A stretch of 9,770 bases of DNA, from the NCBI GenBank assembly GCA_934615635.1, contig CAKTTT010000079.1, positions 1 to 9,770 on the forward strand, given 5' to 3'. Below are positions 1 to 4,510 of the stretch, piece after piece. The translations under genes were made by a program, and so were the position numbers. Source of the DNA: an uncultured Eubacteriales bacterium. GTDB taxonomy: Bacteria; Bacillota; Clostridia; Oscillospirales; Acutalibacteraceae. The notes under the pieces were generated by a model, which saw only the letters and a list, made by a program, of their open reading frames with translations, did not search any database and was not told where the DNA came from. Within the stretch, counting starts at the first letter, position 1, and every line of letters starts with the position of its first letter.

Positions 1-726
1 AGGCGAGGCGGCCCAATCGAGACAGGTCAGAAGATAGCATTCTTCTATAATGGCGATGAGGTTGCAGCCAACGTAAAAATACCGGACGGCGGTATAGCCT
101 TTGTACAGCAGGGTCAGCAGCAGCAGGGAGAGCCCCGTGGAGAGGAGATTCGACAGAAAATCCGCCGACCGCACCAGGGATATCAGCAGGCCGATGGCTT
201 GTATGGCGATGAAGACCCGCAGGATGGTGCGTCCTCTTGCCTGCTGATCGTCGTCTCTGGCCAGGAATTCCTGCAGCGCCCGCTCTTTTTCCTCCTGGGA
301 TATGGTTTCGAACCGGGAGAAATCCGGCTCCGCATCCGGCGCGGGCAGCTTCAGCGTACGGGTGGCGCGGAGAAGGGAATCCGCCAGCGCGTCCATACTG
401 CGGCAGTCCTCGCTGTGCAGCCGGCTGAAGGTCGCTAGAAGCTGCCGGGCGTTGGTCTCTTCTTCCGCCAGCTCCCGGCGCCGGACCTGCACGATGGCGG
501 GAACGGATTCCGGCGTGCGCAGCATGGTGAGAATCGCTTCGATGGAAAAGCCGGCTTTCCGCAGCGCCGCCACCCGCTCCAGCCTTCGAATATCCTCGGA
601 TGAGAATTCGGTGTATATCCGGTCGCCCTTTTCCATGGCTTGGGGATGAAGCAGCTCCCTCTCCACATAATATCGCACGGTTTTTTCGGTCAGTCCGGTC
701 TGCTGGCAGACCTCCTTGATCTTCAT
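1..726 (-). CDS. MerR-family transcriptional regulator with membrane C-terminus (partial)
   Basis: I translated this frame by hand from the ATG at 726. It is open for 242 codons to the window edge, so the C-terminus is missing. Residues 1-70 are a MerR winged helix: it starts MKIKEVCQQTGLTEKTVRYY, followed by the wing (DRIYTEFSSEDIRRLERVAALRKAGFS). Residues 75-120 are charged and probably form the dimerisation helix (VRRRELAEEETNARQLL). A linker with acidic and Gln-rich stretches follows. Residues from about 168 on are hydrophobic in two or three blocks (about 168-186, 191-208 and 213-236), which look like membrane spans. A typical MerR protein ends in a soluble ligand-binding domain, so this layout is unusual and suggests membrane-linked sensing. 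The ribosome site GGGAGGG lies 8 nt before the ATG. It is divergent from the five-gene operon and is its most likely regulator. The MerR assignment is firm; the ligand is unknown. Confidence 0.88.
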   Translation of the reverse strand, partial: MKIKEVCQQTGLTEKTVRYYVERELLHPQAMEKGDRIYTEFSSEDIRRLERVAALRKAGFSIEAILTMLRTPESVPAIVQVRRRELAEEETNARQLLATFSRLHSEDCRSMDALADSLLRATRTLKLPAPDAEPDFSRFETISQEEKERALQEFLARDDDQQARGRTILRVFIAIQAIGLLISLVRSADFLSNLLSTGLSLLLLTLLYKGYTAVRYFYVGCNLIAIIEECYLLTCLDWAASP

Positions 727-757
727 GAAAACCACCCTCCCTGTCCTTTGTTCTCCC

Positions 758-788
758 ATCATACACTCTGCCCCAAGGGAAGTGTCAA
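758..788 (-). promoter_or_regulatory. MerR-type promoter and operator of the regulator gene
   Basis: Read on the minus strand, a perfect -35 box TTGACA (783-788) is followed after exactly 19 nt by TATGAT (758-763). A 19-bp spacer, longer than the usual 17, is the hallmark of promoters that MerR proteins activate by DNA distortion. Within it are a dyad ACACT/AGTGT (763-767 and 781-785, symmetric about 774) and a CCC-AA-GGG core, resembling MerR-family operators. This suggests the gene controls its own expression. Boxes and spacing are seen directly; autoregulation is inferred. Confidence 0.72.
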
Positions 789-844
789 CCCCTTTTCACT
801 TGAAATGCAGGAAAAAAGTCCGGGGGTAGATTTCGGTTTGTCTA

Positions 845-854
845 AATACGTATT
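845..854. promoter_or_regulatory. Perfect 10-bp palindrome AATACGTATT at the operon -35 box
   Basis: This fully symmetric 10-mer overlaps the first two bases of the -35 box of the rightward promoter. It sits where an activator or repressor of the operon could bind. A related palindrome, CGTATACG, lies at 1036-1043 just before the ribosome site of the first gene. No protein is assigned; a chance palindrome of this length cannot be excluded. Confidence 0.35.
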
Positions 855-881
855 GCTAGGCCCGTGGCCGTATGCTATACT
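853..881 (+). promoter_or_regulatory. Sigma-70-type promoter of the five-gene operon
   Basis: TTGCTA (853-858) and TATACT (876-881) are separated by 17 nt, and the -10 is preceded by TGC, giving an extended -10. This is the best promoter-like sequence between the divergent regulator and the first operon gene. Transcription would start near 888, leaving a leader of about 170 nt. Unlike the regulator's own promoter, the spacer has the normal length, so control by MerR-type twisting is not needed here; other binding modes remain possible. Confidence 0.65.
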
Positions 882-888
882 GATAGCA
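873..888. promoter_or_regulatory. Inverted repeat TGCTAT-N4-ATAGCA over the -10 box
   Basis: Perfect 6-bp arms (873-878 and 883-888) with a 4-nt centre cover the extended -10 and the predicted transcription start of the operon. A protein bound here would block RNA polymerase, so it is a candidate repressor operator. The geometry is seen in the sequence; the function is inferred. Confidence 0.4.
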
Positions 889-1062
889 AAATGCGGCTGC
901 GCGGGATTTGGCCGCGGAGAAACGTCCCGCAGGCGGCGCCGGGACCGGACGGCAGGAATTGCGGGCATGGATCGCCCGGCCGCGGCGTTACTGCGTCGGA
1001 TTTCTCCCGCGGGCAAGGACGCGGGCAGGGCTTTTCGTATACGCAAGAGGGGGAGGATACAT
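882..1062 (+). other. GC-rich untranslated leader of the operon
   Basis: About 170 nt separate the predicted transcription start from the first start codon. The stretch is GC-rich and can form several local stems, for example GCGGGA (900-905 region) with TCCCGC (about 925-930), and CGGGC/GCCCG flanking ATGGATC (about 963-979). I do not recognise a known riboswitch, T-box or leader peptide with a ribosome site. It may carry structured regulation or simply be a long leader. Confidence 0.4.
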
Positions 1063-1581
1063 ATGAGCCGGATAAAAAATGAACCCAGGCACAAAAACGG
1101 GATCCTGCAGGCGATTCGCGAACAACTGGAGCATCGCGCCATGTGGCTCTATCTGCTGTGCGATGAGGCGGGGAAGAAGGGGCTGAAATGGGAGGATTTC
1201 GGCTGTGAAGCGGTGCGCCGATGCGGCTGCTTCCAGGGGGCCGGACTGGTGAAAAAGGGCGGAACCGACAGCCTCAAGGGGCTGAAAAAGACGCTGTTCA
1301 CCAAGCCCGCCCAACTGGTGTTTGAGATGAAAATCCGGGAGAGCGAGGACGATCGCCTGTCCATCGATTTCCATTACTGCCCGCTGGTGAAGGCCTGGCA
1401 GAAGCAAGGCTGCACCGATGAGGAGATCGAGCGGCTGTGCGATATGGCCATGTGCGGCGACCGCGGAATCGCCTCCGCTTACGGCGCGCGGTTGGAGCTG
1501 CCCAAAACCATCGCCCGGGGCGACGATATTTGCGAAATCCGGTTTAAAAAGGGCTTGGAAAAGGAGGGGGAACCGTCTTGA
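1063..1581 (+). CDS. L-2-amino-thiazoline-4-carboxylic acid hydrolase-like protein
   Basis: The product is 172 residues. The start is ATG 1063, because GGGAGG lies 6 nt before it; the longer upstream reading frame has no ribosome site and crosses the promoter. The C-terminal half has the pattern of the ATC_hydrolase family (PF14196): FHYCPLVKAW (C106), then EEIERLCDMAMCGDRG (C126, D127, D133). The protein has nine cysteines, four of them in or beside this conserved block, which fits a thiol or metal role. The named member, from Pseudomonas, opens the thiazoline ring of L-2-amino-thiazoline-4-carboxylate on the way to cysteine. Many Clostridial homologues are annotated from this domain alone, so the true substrate is open. 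No signal peptide is visible; it is probably cytoplasmic. Its stop codon overlaps the next start (TTGA), which implies translational coupling to the DUF5058 gene. Confidence 0.78.
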   Translation: MSRIKNEPRHKNGILQAIREQLEHRAMWLYLLCDEAGKKGLKWEDFGCEAVRRCGCFQGAGLVKKGGTDSLKGLKKTLFTKPAQLVFEMKIRESEDDRLSIDFHYCPLVKAWQKQGCTDEEIERLCDMAMCGDRGIASAYGARLELPKTIARGDDICEIRFKKGLEKEGEPS

Positions 1582-2327
1582 ACGACTTTCTGCAAAAAGC
1601 CAACAGCTTTCCCATGTATGCGGTCGCCTTTGTGGTGATCGCCGTGGTGATGCTCATGGCGGCGTTTTTCCTTTTCAAGGCCTATCGGGAGGGCTTGAAA
1701 ATCGGTATGGAGAAGAAAAAGCTGCATAAGGTGCTGACATCCAGCGTCGTCTTTTCCATCGTTCCCTCCATCGGCATCCTGATGGGGGTCATCACCCTGG
1801 CGGGGTCCCTGGGGATTCCGCTGCCCTGGCTGCGGTTGTCGGTGATCGGCGCCCTCCATTACGAAACCATGGCGGCGGACACGGCGGCCAAGGCGGCGGG
1901 CGTCTCCCTGAGCGCCGACGCCATGACCGGCAGCGCCTTCGTGACCATCGCCATCGTCATGACCGTCGGGATCATCTGGGGCGGCGTGTTTTGTATCATC
2001 GCCCTGAAAAAATACCAGGGCAAGGTCAATAAGGTTTCTCAGAAGGACAACCGCTGGGGTACCCTGATGTTCAACGCCATGTTCATCGGGATGGTTTGCG
2101 CCTTTATCGGGGCGGGCTTCGCCACCATGAGGGTGACGGGCAGCCTGACCAGCCTGGTGGTCATCCTGGTTTCCGCCCTGTTTATGCTGCTTTTCACCTG
2201 GCTGTCCAAGCGGCCGCGGCTGAAATGGATAGAGAGCTTTTCCCTCTCGGTCAGCATGATTTTCGGAATGGCTTCCGCCGTCGGGTATTCCTGGCTGGAA
2301 CCCCGGCTGCTGGCGATGTTCCAGTGA
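1578..2327 (+). CDS. DUF5058-family polytopic membrane protein (putative carrier subunit)
   Basis: The product is 249 residues, the length I expect for DUF5058 (PF16481), an uncharacterised family mainly from Firmicutes. The start is TTG 1578, supported by AAGGAGGGGG at 1561-1570 and by the 4-nt overlap with the preceding stop. About six membrane spans are visible, near residues 13-34, 53-75, 116-143, 163-183, 189-208 and 220-238. The loop between spans 2 and 3 is the most distinctive part: PSIGILMGVITLAGSLGIP, then LPWLRLSVIGALHYETMAADTAAKA, with polar and acidic residues close to the membrane, as in substrate gates of transporters. The next gene encodes another membrane protein of similar size, so the two may form one carrier. 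Family assignment is from memory of its motifs and length. The transport role is inference. Confidence 0.72.
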   Translation: MNDFLQKANSFPMYAVAFVVIAVVMLMAAFFLFKAYREGLKIGMEKKKLHKVLTSSVVFSIVPSIGILMGVITLAGSLGIPLPWLRLSVIGALHYETMAADTAAKAAGVSLSADAMTGSAFVTIAIVMTVGIIWGGVFCIIALKKYQGKVNKVSQKDNRWGTLMFNAMFIGMVCAFIGAGFATMRVTGSLTSLVVILVSALFMLLFTWLSKRPRLKWIESFSLSVSMIFGMASAVGYSWLEPRLLAMFQ

Positions 2328-2340
2328 GGAGGGGATGAAA

Positions 2341-3015
2341 ATGGCGAAAAACAAATCCGGGACCCGGAGCTTTGACGATACCATGCACTTTTACGGAAGG
2401 ATCTGGACGGCCGTCTGTCTGTTCCTGATGCTTTGCGTACCGCTGTTCATCGGCCTGTATTTTAAAGCGGTTCCCAGCTTGAACGGTGTGCTGATGGGCT
2501 CCTTCGGCGTCTGCCTGATCTTTCTGCCCTCCAGCATTGTGGAGGTGATCACCTACGCGCCCATGATGGGAACGGGGGCCACCTATCTGGCCTTTGTCAC
2601 AGGCAATCTGTCCAATCTGAAGATTCCCTGCTGCATGAACGCCCGGGACATCGCCGGGACGGAATACGGAACCAGGGAGAATGAAATCGTTTCCACCCTT
2701 TCGGTGGCCGCCTCCGCCCTGGTGACCTGCGTGGTGCTGATGGTGGGGGTGCTGGCCCTGACGCCGCTGACCCCCATCCTGTCCGACCCGGCGCTGAAGC
2801 CCGCCTTCGACAACGTGGTGCCCGCCCTGTTCGGCGCGCTGGGCTACAAATATTTTTCCCAGGCCCCCAAAATCGCCCTGGCTCCCTTTATCGCCATGGT
2901 GGGGCTTTGCCTGCTGGTTCCCCAGGCGGCGGACAGCGTGGCGATTCTGGTTCCCGTTTCCGCGCTGATCTCCATCGGGGTGGCGCGGCTGCTTTACAAG
3001 AAGAATATGCTTTGA
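2341..3015 (+). CDS. Polytopic membrane protein, probable partner of the DUF5058 protein
   Basis: The product is 224 residues. Two ATGs are in frame, at 2335 and 2341. AGGAGG at 2327-2332 is 2 nt from the first and 8 nt from the second, so 2341 is chosen. The ribosome site shares its first base with the stop codon of the upstream gene. Hydrophobic segments lie near residues 21-41, 50-70, 118-141, 176-194 and 197-216. Between the second and third is a long polar stretch with a striking motif: GNLSNLKIPCCMNARDIAG, then EYGTRENEIVSTLSVAAS. This may be a substrate site or a re-entrant loop. I recognise no named family. Position and size suggest it is the second half of a two-subunit transporter with the DUF5058 protein. 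It could also be a stand-alone membrane protein. Confidence 0.65.
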   Translation: MAKNKSGTRSFDDTMHFYGRIWTAVCLFLMLCVPLFIGLYFKAVPSLNGVLMGSFGVCLIFLPSSIVEVITYAPMMGTGATYLAFVTGNLSNLKIPCCMNARDIAGTEYGTRENEIVSTLSVAASALVTCVVLMVGVLALTPLTPILSDPALKPAFDNVVPALFGALGYKYFSQAPKIALAPFIAMVGLCLLVPQAADSVAILVPVSALISIGVARLLYKKNML

Positions 3016-3032
3016 GATAAGGGGTGGTTTCC

Positions 3033-4487
3033 TTGAAATGGGTGCTGTATATTCTGCTGGTGCTTCTGGCTGTGCTGTTGCTGCTCTTGTTGGCGGCGGT
3101 GATCCGGGCGGCGCTGATGAAGCGGAAGAAAGGCGAGCCGTCACCTTCCGCCCTGGACGCCATGGCGCTGGATAACGACCGATATGTGGCGGACTTGGCG
3201 AGGATGATCGGATACCCCACCGTCAGCCGGCGGGGAGAGACGGATCTGGCGGTTTTCGCCGCTTATCGCAGGGAGCTGGAAAGCCTGTTTCCGCTGCTTC
3301 ATGAACGGTTGGAAAAAACGGTGATGGACGACGGCTCGCTGCTGTTCCGGTGGCGGGGGAAAGAGTCCCAAAAGCCCGCCGTGGTGCTGATGTCCCATTC
3401 CGATGTGGTGGAGGCGACGGGCCAATGGAGCCATCCTCCCTTTGAGGGGGAGGTGGCCCAGGGCCGGATATGGGGCCGTGGAACCATGGACACCAAGGGC
3501 TCGCTCTGCGCCATTCTGGAGGCGGTGGAAGGCCTGCTGGCCGACGGATTCACGCCGCCGGTGGACGTATACATAGCCAGCTCCTGCAACGAGGAGATCA
3601 TGGGGGAGGGCGCCCCCAAAACGGTGAAGCATCTGCTGGATCAGGGCGTCAAGCTGGATCTGGTGCTGGATGAGGGAGGCGCTGTGGTGGAAGCTCCCAT
3701 GCCCGGCCTCAAGGGGCACTACGCCATGCTGGGGATTCTGGAAAAGGGCTATGCGGATGTGCGGTTTGTGGCCCGTTCCAAGGGCGGTCACTCCAGTACG
3801 CCGCCGAAACATACCCCCATCGCCCGCCTGTCCGCCTTTGTCGACCATGTGGAGCGGCATCCTCCCTTTAAAAAGAAGTTCACCCCTCCGGTAAAGGATA
3901 TGTTCGCCGCTCTGGCGCCGGATATGGCCTTTCCCTTCCGGCTGCTGTTCGGCAATCTGTGGCTGTTCGGCCCGTTGCTGAAAGCGGTGATGCCGGGTAT
4001 CAGCGGCCAGGCCGGGGCCCTTTTGCGCACCACCTGCGCCTTTACCATGGCGGAGGGCAGCGGCGCGCCCAACGTGATCCCCGAAACCGCCTCGGTGACG
4101 GCGAATCTGCGCTTCATGGTGCATCAGCCCATGGAGGATTCCCTGGAGAAGCTGCGCCGCATCGCCGCCAGGTTCGACGTGGAGATGGAGGTGCTGGAGG
4201 CGCACGACTGTTCCCCGGTGGTGGATACCCAATCCGCCGCCTATCGGTATGTGGAGTCCTGCGTCCGCAAGGTGTTCCCCGAGGCCGGGGTGGCGCCCTA
4301 TGTCATGCTTGGCGGCACCGATGCCCGGCATTACGCGCCCTATGCCACGGCGGTGCGCTTCGCCCCGCTGGTGATCAGCGGCGCGCAGATGGCCGCCGTC
4401 CATGGCCGGGATGAAAACATCGACACGGCGGCCCTTTCCGGCGCTGTGGGCTTTTATCGCTATGTTTTGGAGCATTATCCCCAATAA
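3033..4487 (+). CDS. Membrane-anchored M20-family metallohydrolase (CPS1/PM20D1-like)
   Basis: The product is 484 residues from the TTG at 3033, which has AAGGGGTGG (3019-3027) 5 nt upstream. A GTG at 3024 is in frame but falls inside that ribosome site. Residues 3-24 form one hydrophobic segment, followed by a basic patch (R25, K30-K33). The rest is an M20 zinc peptidase/amidohydrolase. It has SHSDVV (H122, D124), GRGTMDTKG (D153, bridging ligand), NEE (E187 as general base, E188 as ligand), LDEGG (D213) and GGTDARHY (H433). The dimerisation-domain motif GGHSSTP is present (H253). All expected zinc ligands are intact, so it should be active. M20 enzymes cleave C-terminal amino acids or N-acyl/N-carbamoyl amino acids; an N-terminal anchor and this length recall yeast CPS1 and animal PM20D1. 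Its place between the carrier-like genes and the glycosidase suggests it hydrolyses the imported compound. The exact substrate is unknown. Confidence 0.9.
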   Translation: MKWVLYILLVLLAVLLLLLLAAVIRAALMKRKKGEPSPSALDAMALDNDRYVADLARMIGYPTVSRRGETDLAVFAAYRRELESLFPLLHERLEKTVMDDGSLLFRWRGKESQKPAVVLMSHSDVVEATGQWSHPPFEGEVAQGRIWGRGTMDTKGSLCAILEAVEGLLADGFTPPVDVYIASSCNEEIMGEGAPKTVKHLLDQGVKLDLVLDEGGAVVEAPMPGLKGHYAMLGILEKGYADVRFVARSKGGHSSTPPKHTPIARLSAFVDHVERHPPFKKKFTPPVKDMFAALAPDMAFPFRLLFGNLWLFGPLLKAVMPGISGQAGALLRTTCAFTMAEGSGAPNVIPETASVTANLRFMVHQPMEDSLEKLRRIAARFDVEMEVLEAHDCSPVVDTQSAAYRYVESCVRKVFPEAGVAPYVMLGGTDARHYAPYATAVRFAPLVISGAQMAAVHGRDENIDTAALSGAVGFYRYVLEHYPQ

Positions 4488-4510
4488 AATCGAAATGCAG
4501 GGAGGAATGA

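Noticed and set aside
640..1062. Upstream extension of the ATC-hydrolase reading frame into the regulator gene
   Set aside because: The extension crosses both promoters and has no ribosome site. ATG 1063 has GGGAGG at ideal distance and gives the family's expected N-terminus.
882..1062. Known riboswitch or T-box in the leader
   Set aside because: I found no T-box sequence, specifier hairpin, or recognised core of a common riboswitch, and no terminator-antiterminator with a T run.
864..1082. 72-codon frame in the operon leader
   Set aside because: It starts upstream of the predicted transcription start, lacks a ribosome site, has an arginine/glycine-rich composition typical of GC-rich noncoding frames, and overlaps the real gene start. 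The internal ATG at 891 also has no ribosome site.
1479..2384. 301-codon frame antisense to the DUF5058 gene
   Set aside because: It is dominated by His, Gly, Gln and Asp, which is the mirror of hydrophobic membrane codons. No start signal is seen.
3141..4484. 447-codon frame antisense to the M20 gene
   Set aside because: It is rich in His, Gly, Gln and Arg, as expected for the complement of a GC-rich gene. The sense strand carries a complete set of M20 catalytic motifs.
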